Below, piece by piece: positions 1-8,002 of a DNA stretch of 53,456 bases. The notes under the pieces are model-generated. The model was not told the DNA's origin and searched no databases. It saw only the letters and a list, made by a program, of their open reading frames with translations. This DNA comes from Oscillospiraceae bacterium (GTDB lineage: Bacteria > Bacillota > Clostridia > Oscillospirales > Oscillospiraceae). How positions within the stretch are numbered: position 1 is the first letter of the stretch; every line of letters starts with the position of its first letter. The translations under genes were made by a program, and so were the position numbers. The stretch covers positions 1 to 53,456 of the forward strand of contig JAFQBN010000030.1 in NCBI GenBank assembly GCA_017416685.1, given 5' to 3'.

Positions 1-1
1 A

Positions 2-205
2 CGAATGAAGGAGGGCGAAGCCTGCGACCTGCTTCACCGACTGGCGGCAGAGCCCGCTTTCGGTATGACCGAAGATGAACTCAGTGCTCTGCTCCAACCG
101 GAGGATTACATTGGCCGCTGCCCGGAACAGGTGGATGCGTTCCTTGCAAAAGTACGCCCCTTGCTTGAGGGAGCCTCCGCTGCATCCGGTGATATTGAAC
201 TGTAA
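2..205 (+). CDS. purB: adenylosuccinate lyase, C-terminal fragment
   Basis: This is the last 67 codons of a gene that begins before the window. The tail ending in a [16 protein letters not shown] segment followed by a helical VRPLLE stretch looks like the C-terminus of adenylosuccinate lyase, the enzyme that makes AMP from adenylosuccinate and AICAR from SAICAR. The catalytic core is outside the window, so identity rests on this tail and on the purine gene guaA starting 11 bases downstream. The two genes are very probably co-transcribed: the guaA ribosome binding site (taaggagg) overlaps the purB stop codon region. Confidence 0.7.
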   Translation, partial: RMKEGEACDLLHRLAAEPAFGMTEDELSALLQPEDYIGRCPEQVDAFLAKVRPLLEGASAASGDIEL

Positions 206-216
206 GGAGGCCCCCG

Positions 217-1752
217 ATGGAAAAAGTGTTGATTCTGGATTTCGGCGGACAGTATAACCAGCTGATCGCCCGGAGGGTCCGTGAGTGCAATGTCTACTGC
301 GAGGTGCATCCCTATACCATGCCGATAGAGGCTATCAAAGCGTATTCTCCCATTGGCATCATTTTCACCGGAGGCCCCGGCAGCGTATATGAAGCAGATT
401 CTCCACAGGTTGATCCCGCTGTCTTTGAGTTGGGCGTCCCTGTGCTCGGCATTTGCTACGGCTGCCAGCTCCTTGCTCACAATTTGGGTGGTCAGGTAAC
501 GCCTGCCCAGGATGATTCCGCCCGTGAATACGGCAAAACCGAAACTTATTACAATGTATCCAGTCCCATCTTCAAGGGGCTGCCCGAAAAGGGCGTCTCC
601 TGGATGAGCCATGGTGACTATATGGCGAAGGTGCCTGCCGGTTTTCAGCTGACTGCCCGTTCCGCCGCCTGTCCTAATGTGGCCATCGCCGACGATACTC
701 GCCGTTTCTATGGTGTTCAGTTTCATCCGGAGGTCAATCACACGGAGTATGGCACGCAGATGATCCGCAATTTTCTGTACGAAGTCTGTAATGCCCGCGG
801 CGACTGGACCATGGCGGATTACAAGAACACGGCGATCCGCCAGATCCGTGAAAAAGTGGGCAGCGGCAAAGTGCTGTTGGCGCTCAGCGGCGGCGTGGAC
901 AGCTCCGTTTGCGCGGCACTATTGGCGGAAGCGATTGGCAGTCAGCTTACCTGTGTGTTCGTAGACCACGGTTTGATGCGTCTGAATGAAGGGGACGAGG
1001 TTGAACAGGCTTTTTCCAAATGGAGCATGAATTTTATCCGGGTCAATGCTGAGAGCCGATTCCTTTTGAAACTGGCTGGTGAGACTGAGCCGGAACGCAA
1101 ACGCAAGATTATCGGCGAGGAATTCATCCGCGTCTTTGAGGAAGAAGCAAAAAAAATCGGTGCCGTGGACTATCTCGCCCAGGGCACCATATATCCCGAT
1201 GTCATTGAGTCCGGAGCTGGTACCGCCGCTGTCATCAAGAGCCATCACAATGTAGGCGGTTTGCCCGACTATGTGGACTTCAAGGAGATCATCGAGCCGC
1301 TGAATATGCTGTTTAAGGACGAGGTGCGGCAGTTGGGCCGGGAACTTGGTCTTCCGGAATATCTGGTCAGCCGTCAGCCCTTCCCCGGTCCCGGCCTTGC
1401 CATCCGTATCATCGGGGATATTACGAAGGAGAAAGCCGATACCCTGCGGCAGGCAGATTTCATTTTCCGGGAAGAGATCGCCAAGACAGAACAGGATCAG
1501 TGCCTCAGTCAATATTTTGCTGTTCTGACCAACACCCGCAGCGTCGGCGTTATGGGCGACGGCAGAACCTATGACTACACACTGGCGCTCCGTGCTGTCA
1601 CCACCGATGACTTTATGACCGCTGATTGGGCGCGTATTCCCTATGAGGTGCTGGACCGAATTTCTGTGCGTATCGTTAATGAGGTAAGGGGTATCAACCG
1701 CATCGTTTATGATATTACGAGCAAACCCCCGGCCACGGTGGAGTGGGAGTGA
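217..1752 (+). CDS. guaA: GMP synthase (glutamine-hydrolysing)
   Basis: Converts XMP to GMP with ATP and glutamine, the last step of guanylate synthesis, in the cytoplasm. The 511-residue length is normal. The N-terminal class I glutamine amidotransferase domain shows the nucleophile motif GICYGCQ and the [11 protein letters not shown] His/Glu pair; the middle ATP-pyrophosphatase domain has the P-loop LSGGVDSSV; the C-terminal dimerisation domain ends with the usual [10 protein letters not shown]. Start ATG is 7 bases after an AAGGAGG-type site. The 3' end of guaA is a known insertion site for integrative elements, and here it is followed by an AT-richer island with integrase-type repeats, so the last codons may form an attachment site (inference). 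Confidence 0.97.
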   Translation: MEKVLILDFGGQYNQLIARRVRECNVYCEVHPYTMPIEAIKAYSPIGIIFTGGPGSVYEADSPQVDPAVFELGVPVLGICYGCQLLAHNLGGQVTPAQDDSAREYGKTETYYNVSSPIFKGLPEKGVSWMSHGDYMAKVPAGFQLTARSAACPNVAIADDTRRFYGVQFHPEVNHTEYGTQMIRNFLYEVCNARGDWTMADYKNTAIRQIREKVGSGKVLLALSGGVDSSVCAALLAEAIGSQLTCVFVDHGLMRLNEGDEVEQAFSKWSMNFIRVNAESRFLLKLAGETEPERKRKIIGEEFIRVFEEEAKKIGAVDYLAQGTIYPDVIESGAGTAAVIKSHHNVGGLPDYVDFKEIIEPLNMLFKDEVRQLGRELGLPEYLVSRQPFPGPGLAIRIIGDITKEKADTLRQADFIFREEIAKTEQDQCLSQYFAVLTNTRSVGVMGDGRTYDYTLALRAVTTDDFMTADWARIPYEVLDRISVRIVNEVRGINRIVYDITSKPPATVEWE

Positions 1753-1782
1753 ACTAATCTAACCGTCTAAGGAGGTGACAAC

Positions 1783-1827
1783 ATGGCTCCTCATGTGCTT
1801 GGCGTCGGTTATCCGTATGATGAATAA
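1783..1827 (+). pseudogene. 14-codon open frame, probable remnant of an element gene
   Basis: A perfect Shine-Dalgarno sequence (AAGGAGGTGA at 1769-1778) precedes an ATG that opens only 14 codons (MAPHVLGVGYPYDE) before TAA. The strength of the ribosome site is out of proportion to the product. It sits between guaA and a cluster of integrase-arm-like repeats, where the 3' end of an integrase gene would be expected, so I read it as the fused two ends of a deleted mobile-element gene. It could instead be a true leader peptide; nothing downstream supports attenuation. Confidence 0.3.
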
Positions 1828-1850
1828 CCAAGTTTGACTGAGTTTGTAAT

Positions 1851-2100
1851 GGGTTAAATTAGGGGTTAAATTAGGAGAGCGATGCCGAAAGCCCTTGATA
1901 CACAAGGGTTTTCGGGTTTGCGAAAAGAAGTAGTACGGTCTGAAGGCTGCTCGTTGCGCGCTCTAGTTCAAATTCCAGTTTCCCTTTTACTATGGGTTAA
2001 ATTAATCTGAACTTAGTTAAGTACATAGTTTTGAAAAGCACGAATCCCAAGTCTGAGCAAGGAAATTTTACTCTTATGGGTTAGCAGATGGGTTAAACTG
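1851..2100. repeat. GGGTTAAATTA repeat cluster with hairpin, attachment-site-like
   Basis: GGGTTAAATTA occurs exactly at 1851-1861, 1863-1873 (12-base period) and 1994-2004, with variants at 2078 (GGGTTAGC) and 2090 (GGGTTAAACTG). Between copies two and three lies a hairpin: CCGAAAGCCCTTG (1885-1897) pairs with 1903-1915 with one mismatch. Paired 11-12 base direct repeats followed by a hairpin are typical of arm-type binding sites of tyrosine integrases just past the integrase gene. The rest of the 466-base gap after guaA holds no recognisable gene. Confidence 0.45.
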
Positions 2101-2136
2101 TTTGTTCATAATCATATCTCTCTTTGATCAATCAGC

Positions 2137-2177
2137 AAGAGCGAGAGCAGTAGATCTGCTCTCGCTCTTTTCTTATT
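2137..2177 (+). terminator. rho-independent terminator
   Basis: AAGAGCGAGAGCAG (2137-2150) pairs perfectly with 2156-2169 around a 5-base loop and is followed by TTTCTTATT. It would stop rightward transcription coming from guaA before the oppositely oriented gene at 2219. Confidence 0.8.
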
Positions 2178-2218
2178 CGGATATCTCTCAATAGGCCGAA
2201 GTACTGGCTGGGCATTTC

Positions 2219-3388
2219 TTACTTTTCATAAGTGCCAAACTTTCTAATTTTATACAGTTTTTCCGACCGATCACGAACCTTCGGCAATTTAATGATTTGT
2301 CTTGCATCTTCCTCGGTCATCTCTCCACGCTCGACTGCCTCTATAGCCTGTTTGCACACGTCTTTCCAGGATTCATATACTCGCTTCATTTCGGACGCCG
2401 TTTTTTTATCACCTGTCTTTATATTATCTCGATACCACTTATCATAAGCCTTCTCGCATTTATCGAACTCTTTTTTTAGCGGGTTTTCGGCCCTATACTT
2501 TTTATAAAAAATATTTGGGCCGATTTCTTCACAACACCTGTTGTTATATTGTGGATTTTTATTGCTGCAGTACACATTGGTGCTCGAATACGGGACGAAA
2601 TACCGCCCGCATAGCTTACACTTGGCAAAGTCGCGATTAATCTCATACCGAAGATTTAGCTCCAATGCTACCAGGCCATAAATATCATTTGCAACAAATT
2701 CTTGTGAATATTTTTTCTGCGCATTCTTTTTAAATAAATTTCTGTCGCCGATTTCAGTGTTCACGCTTACTGTAGCACCTATTGAACATAGCTCTGTTTC
2801 CTCCCGAATCTTATCCGTAGCGGTTCCTTCAAGACATTTAGGCAAGCGGTTTCGAAGGCTCCAAATTTCAGATACCAATACATCGAACCATTTGTAATAC
2901 TCCGCAAAGCATTCTTTCAGTGTGTTAATTTCATTTTCATTGTATTCCTGTTCATTCCCTTCGATAAGTCCTCGAAAGAAATTCCACTTTACTGCTGAAT
3001 GTTTTCTCAACAAGGCCAACCGCTCGTGCAATTCATCTATAGTATACTCTCCATCCCAGAACAGCGTACTCTCTGCTACACTAAACTCATATTTCCTCTG
3101 TTGGATCAAGGCTGGTGATTGTGCACACAGGAGCGGCTGCCACAAGAGAATAGCGCGCAGTATTTTGGAAGCCTCTACAGTTTCAATCAGATTTGGAAGA
3201 TGCTTTATCTCCTGTATAGATTTAGAGCCTTGTTTGACTGCGTTCAAAAAAACCATAACACTATCAATTCCATCGCAAAATGTCTGGGTTAGATTTACAA
3301 TATCGGAAATTATTCCGCCAACGCCCAATGCATACTCTGCTTCGCAAATAATAATTTTCTCGCCCTTTCTCGATCCACTAAATCTCAT
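2219..3388 (-). CDS. zinc-ribbon protein resembling DUF6076, function unknown
   Basis: A 389-residue AT-rich gene. The first two thirds has no motif I recognise. About 130 residues from the end is a zinc-ribbon-like segment, CKLCGRYFVP then YCSN and a CCEEIG group, followed by a basic, helical C-terminus rich in Lys and Tyr. This CxxCGRYF layout is what I associate with the DUF6076 family of Clostridia, often on mobile elements (memory, unchecked). I chose the ATG at 3388 because GAGGAG lies 8 bases upstream; an in-frame TTG at 3463 has no ribosome site. Low GC relative to guaA supports horizontal acquisition. No function is proposed. Confidence 0.6.
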   Translation of the reverse strand: MRFSGSRKGEKIIICEAEYALGVGGIISDIVNLTQTFCDGIDSVMVFLNAVKQGSKSIQEIKHLPNLIETVEASKILRAILLWQPLLCAQSPALIQQRKYEFSVAESTLFWDGEYTIDELHERLALLRKHSAVKWNFFRGLIEGNEQEYNENEINTLKECFAEYYKWFDVLVSEIWSLRNRLPKCLEGTATDKIREETELCSIGATVSVNTEIGDRNLFKKNAQKKYSQEFVANDIYGLVALELNLRYEINRDFAKCKLCGRYFVPYSSTNVYCSNKNPQYNNRCCEEIGPNIFYKKYRAENPLKKEFDKCEKAYDKWYRDNIKTGDKKTASEMKRVYESWKDVCKQAIEAVERGEMTEEDARQIIKLPKVRDRSEKLYKIRKFGTYEK

Positions 3389-3614
3389 ACAGCCATCTCC
3401 TCTATTTCTAATTTCCCGCACAATTTCAAACAACTTAAAACGCAAAACAACGCTTAGAGCCAACTGATATCAGTATACACCATGGCGCAAAAAGTAGGAA
3501 AATATAATTTTAAATAAAATAATATTCCACCATATCACAAAAACATGTGATTTTTCTTGTCCAATCGTTTATTGTATCGGTCAAGGGCCCTACCATTTCA
3601 CACAAGGAGGTCAC

Positions 3615-4838
3615 ATGGGAAGCAAACAATCGAAAATAAGAAACTACAGAATCTACGCATTATATAACCCGTCCAAAAGAATCGCCTTTGTTGGTAAAAG
3701 CTATGCCAAGAATCTTGCCCCGATGTATTCGAAACATCTGTGCGGCAAAAACATCTACACTAACGAGCACTTTGGAAAAACCCTGCCATTAGTTGCTCCC
3801 AAGCTTTCAATCCTTGAAGATGTTAAGGGCACATATCGCGAAGCATACCATCACTTGGTGGCATGGGTCAGAGTTTTTCTCGATGCCGATTACACAATGA
3901 TCATGCAAGAGGGAACTGTCTTCTATGCCAACTCCCTTCATCCAACTTCTCAAGCAATATACAATTCTATTCGCACTATATCTCTGGATGTCGTTCTGCA
4001 GCAAGGCCTCTACCAGCCAATGGCTTCACCGCAAATCAGTCACCCACCTTCAAAAATTGAAAGGAAGTGTAAATCCGTGCAGTTTAACCTCCGCGTATTT
4101 GAAGAGGATATGTTAAATTTCATCCACTTTTGCGAAGAGCAGGGGCTTAGCCGCAAGGAAGCGTTTTCTTTGCTTCTTGGCAACTGCTCACTCGCAAACA
4201 ACTCATATGCACACAAGGAAATCGAGAGGCTGAAAGATCGCCTTGCTGCACAAACAACAGATCTCCAAACCACGCAGGACAAGCTCGCAAGACTGTCCGC
4301 ATCCGTCCGCAATGACTTCCGCTATCAATCACTTTTTTCTGTCACACAATCACTACTGCGGGAATACTGCGAGGTCATGCATCTCGGCTCTGAGGTCCAA
4401 CCTTTCCGCAAACTTAAGATTGGGCCATATCACAGTTTTCCTAACATTAGTCAATATCCTTATCCCGAATCTGAAACCGGCACGCAAACCATCATCTTGA
4501 ACGGATTGGTCTATGGAAAAGGCCGTAGCCCTGCCACATTTGTTTTAGCTCGAAGCGAAAAAAACAATTGTCGTTTAAAATTCCGAGTCTATCCCAAAAA
4601 AGATTATATCGGCATTAGGATTCCCAAAAGCGCATGGATGTATCAAGGCGCTAAATGGCTGGTTTCTTGGCAACGCGCAAATGACGGTGCTATCGAATTA
4701 TGTGCGTCACTCCCGCTTCCTCTTTCTTTAGACACACTCGTCCCGGATGATTACCCGCCTCTGCCTCCCATCGCAGAAAAAAAGACGTCACTTGATGAAA
4801 TCATTCGCCATGCAAACGAAAAAAAGCATTTCTCCTAA
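3615..4838 (+). CDS. unknown protein, possible GIY-YIG-like N-terminus plus ribbon-helix-helix and coiled coil
   Basis: 407 residues with a clear AAGGAGG site 4 bases before the ATG. Residues about 10-45 (YRIYALYNPSKRIAFVGKSY) resemble the start of GIY-YIG nuclease domains (two beta strands, then a VGKT/S-like turn and basic helix); the match is weak and the catalytic set cannot be confirmed by eye. Residues about 150-195 begin with a basic patch then VQFNLRVFEEDMLNFIHFCE and a Ser-Arg-Lys helix, which reads like a ribbon-helix-helix DNA-binding fold of the relaxosome-accessory type. Residues about 198-230 are a predicted coiled coil (heptad Leu). The C-terminal 150 residues are unfamiliar and Pro-rich at the end. 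It lies directly upstream of a cluster of hairpins, so a role in DNA processing is plausible but unproven. Confidence 0.55.
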   Translation: MGSKQSKIRNYRIYALYNPSKRIAFVGKSYAKNLAPMYSKHLCGKNIYTNEHFGKTLPLVAPKLSILEDVKGTYREAYHHLVAWVRVFLDADYTMIMQEGTVFYANSLHPTSQAIYNSIRTISLDVVLQQGLYQPMASPQISHPPSKIERKCKSVQFNLRVFEEDMLNFIHFCEEQGLSRKEAFSLLLGNCSLANNSYAHKEIERLKDRLAAQTTDLQTTQDKLARLSASVRNDFRYQSLFSVTQSLLREYCEVMHLGSEVQPFRKLKIGPYHSFPNISQYPYPESETGTQTIILNGLVYGKGRSPATFVLARSEKNNCRLKFRVYPKKDYIGIRIPKSAWMYQGAKWLVSWQRANDGAIELCASLPLPLSLDTLVPDDYPPLPPIAEKKTSLDEIIRHANEKKHFS

Positions 4839-4871
4839 TTTGTTACGCATTGCTTTGATATAGCAAGCACT

Positions 4872-4991
4872 GGGGCAACAATTAATTAATTGTTGCCCCG
4901 CTCAGGGGGCTTCCCCCTATGACCCCCGCCTCGTATCTCATACAACCATTTACAAGAGATACGAGTTGAGCAACACTCAACCGGCTTCGCC
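4872..4991. other. cluster of inverted repeats, candidate origin of the integrated element
   Basis: Four hairpins follow one another in 120 bases: a perfect 28-base palindrome at 4872-4899 (GGGGCAACAATTAA and its complement), AGGGGG/CCCCCT at 4904-4918, CTCGTATCTC/GAGATACGAG at 4930-4939 and 4956-4965, and GTTGAG/CTCAAC at 4965-4970 and 4976-4981. The first may be the terminator of the gene ending at 4838, although no clear T-run follows. The remainder has the look of an origin of transfer or replication, sitting between a possible ribbon-helix-helix protein and the excisionase and helicase genes. Confidence 0.45.
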
Positions 4992-5039
4992 TCAAAGTTC
5001 CATTCCGAAACAATCATTACCTGAGTGAAAGGAGCACCT

Positions 5040-5240
5040 ATGATAACCACTTACACTTCCTACAGTCAGCTTCCGCTTTCTCTGAACGCTAATGACATTG
5101 CTGCGGTGCTCGGGATCTCCCGCGCCAATGCATACACGCTGATGCGCAGCAAAGGTTTTCCGACAATCTTTATTGGTAAGCGCATGATCGTTCCTCGTGA
5201 CAAGTTTATTGAGTGGATGGACATGCAGATCAACGCCTAG
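5040..5240 (+). CDS. excisionase-type helix-turn-helix protein
   Basis: 66 residues with a winged-helix/HTH_17-type core: LSLNANDIAAVLGISRANAY is the turn motif, followed by the FPTIFIGKRMIVPRDKFIEWM beta-wing typical of AlpA/Xis-like proteins. Such proteins bend DNA at attachment sites and steer the integrase toward excision, or regulate element genes. I start it at the ATG at 5040, which has AAAGGAG 5 bases upstream; the in-frame GTG at 5025 would overlap that site. It sits 13 bases before the helicase gene and is probably co-transcribed with it. Confidence 0.85.
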   Translation: MITTYTSYSQLPLSLNANDIAAVLGISRANAYTLMRSKGFPTIFIGKRMIVPRDKFIEWMDMQINA

Positions 5241-5253
5241 GGAGGTACATACC

Positions 5254-6576
5254 ATGACAACAGAAGATACCCTGCATTTGCAGATCAAATCCCGGTTCAC
5301 CGATTTCCTGAAAGTAGCCGAGCTCCCTTACTGGGAGCCGGCGCTGACAGTCTGCCCGCACTGCGGCGAGCATGCCGGCATCCTCATGGACTTCATGTGG
5401 AGCTGTCAGCACTGCAATAAGCGCGGCGACGTGGTGGACTACGTCATGGCTCTGGAACATCTGGAGACGAAGATGGCAGCCATCAAGCGTGTCTGCCGCG
5501 CTCTGCAGATCAAAGTCACGACCTTGGAAGTCATCAGCGCCGACGAGCTGATGGACAAGCAATTTGAAAATACTGGTGCGCTCATTGATGGCTTCATTGG
5601 GCGCGGCGTGTATCTTCTCGCCGGGTCTCCTAAAATCGGCAAGTCGTGGCTGGTGCTCTGGCTCGCTCACAGAGTTTGCCTTGGCGAAGATGTGTGGGAA
5701 TTCAAATCCAGACAGTGCGACGTTCTTTACATCAGCCTCGAAGATCCCGAGCGGCGCATCCAATCCCGCGTGGCCGAGATCACCCGCGGCGAAACCGGCA
5801 ATCTCTGGTTTGCCACCGAAACCGAACTCATGGGCAGAGGCTTCGAAGAGCAGATCTCCGGATTTCTCTTCGAACACCCTTCCGTAAAATTCATCATCGT
5901 TGACACGTTGCAGAAAGTCCGTCAGCTACGCGCCGACCAATACAGCTACGCCGGTGACTACGAAGTGATCAGCCAAATGAAATCTCTGGCCGATCGCTTT
6001 GGCATCACAATCCTTCTCGTCCATCACACGCGCAAAGCAGGAGCCGCCGATCCCTTCTCCATGATCTCCGGCACAACAGGTCTCAGCGGCGGCGTAGACG
6101 GCTCACTGGTGATGATCAAAGACGAGCGCATGGACAATCGGGCAAAACTCTATATCACCGGCCGCGACACGTTGGACATGGAGCTGGAGCTCATCTTTGA
6201 CCGCGCATCTTCTACTTGGCAATTCCTCGGATACGGCGGTAAAGCGCGCGTCCAGAAACGGGATCGTTTACTCAGCGAAGTGAATGACTTCCTTACCGAC
6301 GAGGGCTCGTTCCACGGAACGGCAACTGAGCTGCTCACGCTTCTTTCTGCCAGAACAGAAATTCAAATTAAGTCGGCAAACAGCTTGACCCGATTGCTCA
6401 ATCCGCAGAAATCTTTTCTCCAGTACGAGTACGGCATTCTCTATAATCTTGAAAGAACCGGCAAGGAGCGCACACTGCATCTGACGCGAGTCACTAATGA
6501 CGATAGTGACGATACCCTGACCCCCGGTGCTAATACCGTCACTATCGTCACAAACGAAAACCTGCTGCAGGGCTAA
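5254..6576 (+). CDS. zinc-finger/RepA-like ATPase (AAA_25), element replication or maintenance
   Basis: 440 residues. Residues 34-54 form a CHC2-like zinc finger (CPHC, then CQHC) as in DnaG-type primases. Residues 124-131 are a Walker A (GSPKIGKS), residues about 214-220 a Walker B (IIVDTLQ), and a VHHTRK motif follows, the arrangement of RepA/DnaB-like hexameric helicases (AAA_25). Zinc-finger plus RepA-like ATPase is a standard replication module of small integrative elements and phage satellites. The C-terminal 100 residues are helical and variable. The ATG at 5254 follows GGGAGG; a longer frame from 5197 runs through the excisionase and is unlikely. No polymerase/primase TOPRIM motif is seen, so priming activity is not claimed. 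Confidence 0.85.
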   Translation: MTTEDTLHLQIKSRFTDFLKVAELPYWEPALTVCPHCGEHAGILMDFMWSCQHCNKRGDVVDYVMALEHLETKMAAIKRVCRALQIKVTTLEVISADELMDKQFENTGALIDGFIGRGVYLLAGSPKIGKSWLVLWLAHRVCLGEDVWEFKSRQCDVLYISLEDPERRIQSRVAEITRGETGNLWFATETELMGRGFEEQISGFLFEHPSVKFIIVDTLQKVRQLRADQYSYAGDYEVISQMKSLADRFGITILLVHHTRKAGAADPFSMISGTTGLSGGVDGSLVMIKDERMDNRAKLYITGRDTLDMELELIFDRASSTWQFLGYGGKARVQKRDRLLSEVNDFLTDEGSFHGTATELLTLLSARTEIQIKSANSLTRLLNPQKSFLQYEYGILYNLERTGKERTLHLTRVTNDDSDDTLTPGANTVTIVTNENLLQG

Positions 6577-6619
6577 CCTGCAGCAGGCAACGGATCATAA
6601 GGAACAGGCTTACTCAAAA

Positions 6620-7855
6620 TTACGAATCTGCTTTCTTCACAAAATCCTCAAGCTCCGGAGAATTTCGAATCCCGAGTGAAAGAAGATATTCTATCTTCAA
6701 GATGCTAAGTGTTTCTGTAGTATCTTCGTTCTTGTAGAGGGCAATCGGTAAGCACATCAATTCATTACGGTCAATTGTGCTGTCCTCGCCAAAATAGGAG
6801 GGCGATTTTGTATCGGTAACCAACCCTCTGCACCCAACAAAGGTAAGGCAAATGAACACTCTTGAAGCATCAACGGTGGGCATGAATTTTTCGAGATAAT
6901 AGTCCACAACGCTTTCAATATCGTCCCACAGTTTGCCGTGAGCCAAAAACTCTCGTTCGCTCCGATTGAAATTTCCAGTATACTCATTATCCAACGCTAA
7001 GAAGCATTCCACAATACCGTTATTGTTTACAAAGCATTCCGACGCACCTTGGTAATGGCAGTAACGCAATCCATCCACATTGGGGAATGGCCGTCCACTA
7101 CAGCCCAAAGAGGAAAACATCGGCGAATACTGCGCTTTACCGCTTCTCATCAGTTGATAAACGCTCTGATTGTAACTGGAATCTGTAAAAGTCTCCGGGA
7201 TAATATGCAGGAGCATGAAACGCAAATCCTTACCACCGGCCGACTCGTTGTTCTCTCGGAAATAATTCAGGCGTTCGCGCCTGTAATCGAGGACATCTCG
7301 TTCTAAGGAACGAGACTGAATAAACATGTTTTTCAACTCCGTATAACTAAGTGGTCGCTTTCCATTGCCGATACGCTTGTAGGCTCGGAAATCCTTTTCG
7401 TTCTCCAAGTGGAGATACGGAGCATAGCTGTCACGCATCACTGCAACGACCACGACGTACTTCTGATTTTCCAATTTGATGAATCTAAATCTCACTGGTG
7501 GCATTTTGGGCAAAATGGGAACCAGATTATTCTTTCGCTCCAGTTCAAACTTGTCCGGGTTGTCGTTGGGAATGCTTACACCGACAATCTCGTTGGCCAA
7601 GCCTTTTTTATCCTTGATACCGTAAATAAGATAACCGCCCTCAGCGTTTGCGAACTGGCACACGTCGCTGCGGAATTCCGCAAAATGCTCCGCTCGTTTC
7701 GGATCACTCTTATCCGTTTCGAGAAACGCAAAGGTGGCCTTATAGTCAATGTAGTCGTTTTCGCAATAGTCGGGGTTATCGATTAAAACCTGTAAATCAG
7801 CCTCGGTGCAATCCATGAAGGATTTTCCGTTAATAGTAGGAAGCACATCTACCAC
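6620..7855 (-). CDS. AlbA_2 (Schlafen-type) domain protein
   Basis: 411 residues. The N-terminal half carries the AlbA_2 signature: NDYIDYKATF near residue 35, then FRSDVCQFANAEGGYLIYGI (Asn-rich turn before a hydrophobic strand) and a later YKRIGNGKRPLSYTELKNMF segment. AlbA_2 domains occur in Schlafen-like proteins, putative nucleic-acid-binding regulators and several phage-defence effectors. The C-terminal 200 residues are unfamiliar. A GTG at 7855 is used as start, with AGAAAGG just upstream; a TATAAT box on the same strand lies at 7874-7879. It is transcribed against its neighbours and is placed next to the integrase, the usual position for cargo such as anti-phage genes (inference). Confidence 0.75.
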   Translation of the reverse strand: MVDVLPTINGKSFMDCTEADLQVLIDNPDYCENDYIDYKATFAFLETDKSDPKRAEHFAEFRSDVCQFANAEGGYLIYGIKDKKGLANEIVGVSIPNDNPDKFELERKNNLVPILPKMPPVRFRFIKLENQKYVVVVAVMRDSYAPYLHLENEKDFRAYKRIGNGKRPLSYTELKNMFIQSRSLERDVLDYRRERLNYFRENNESAGGKDLRFMLLHIIPETFTDSSYNQSVYQLMRSGKAQYSPMFSSLGCSGRPFPNVDGLRYCHYQGASECFVNNNGIVECFLALDNEYTGNFNRSEREFLAHGKLWDDIESVVDYYLEKFMPTVDASRVFICLTFVGCRGLVTDTKSPSYFGEDSTIDRNELMCLPIALYKNEDTTETLSILKIEYLLSLGIRNSPELEDFVKKADS

Positions 7856-8002
7856 CTTGCCTTTCTGAATTTAATTATAGCACACACCGCCCTTTAAAGA
7901 AATCAATTTTTCCGCACCCAGCGGTTCAACCCACTTCCAAAACCAACAAGGTTATGTTAAGCTATAAATGCGAAACGCCTTGTACCAGAGAAAGGAGTAC
8001 AC

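Noticed and set aside
1960-1995. tRNA-like fragment with a TTCAAATTC T-loop near 1970
   Set aside because: The flanking bases do not form a T stem or acceptor; likely chance in element DNA.
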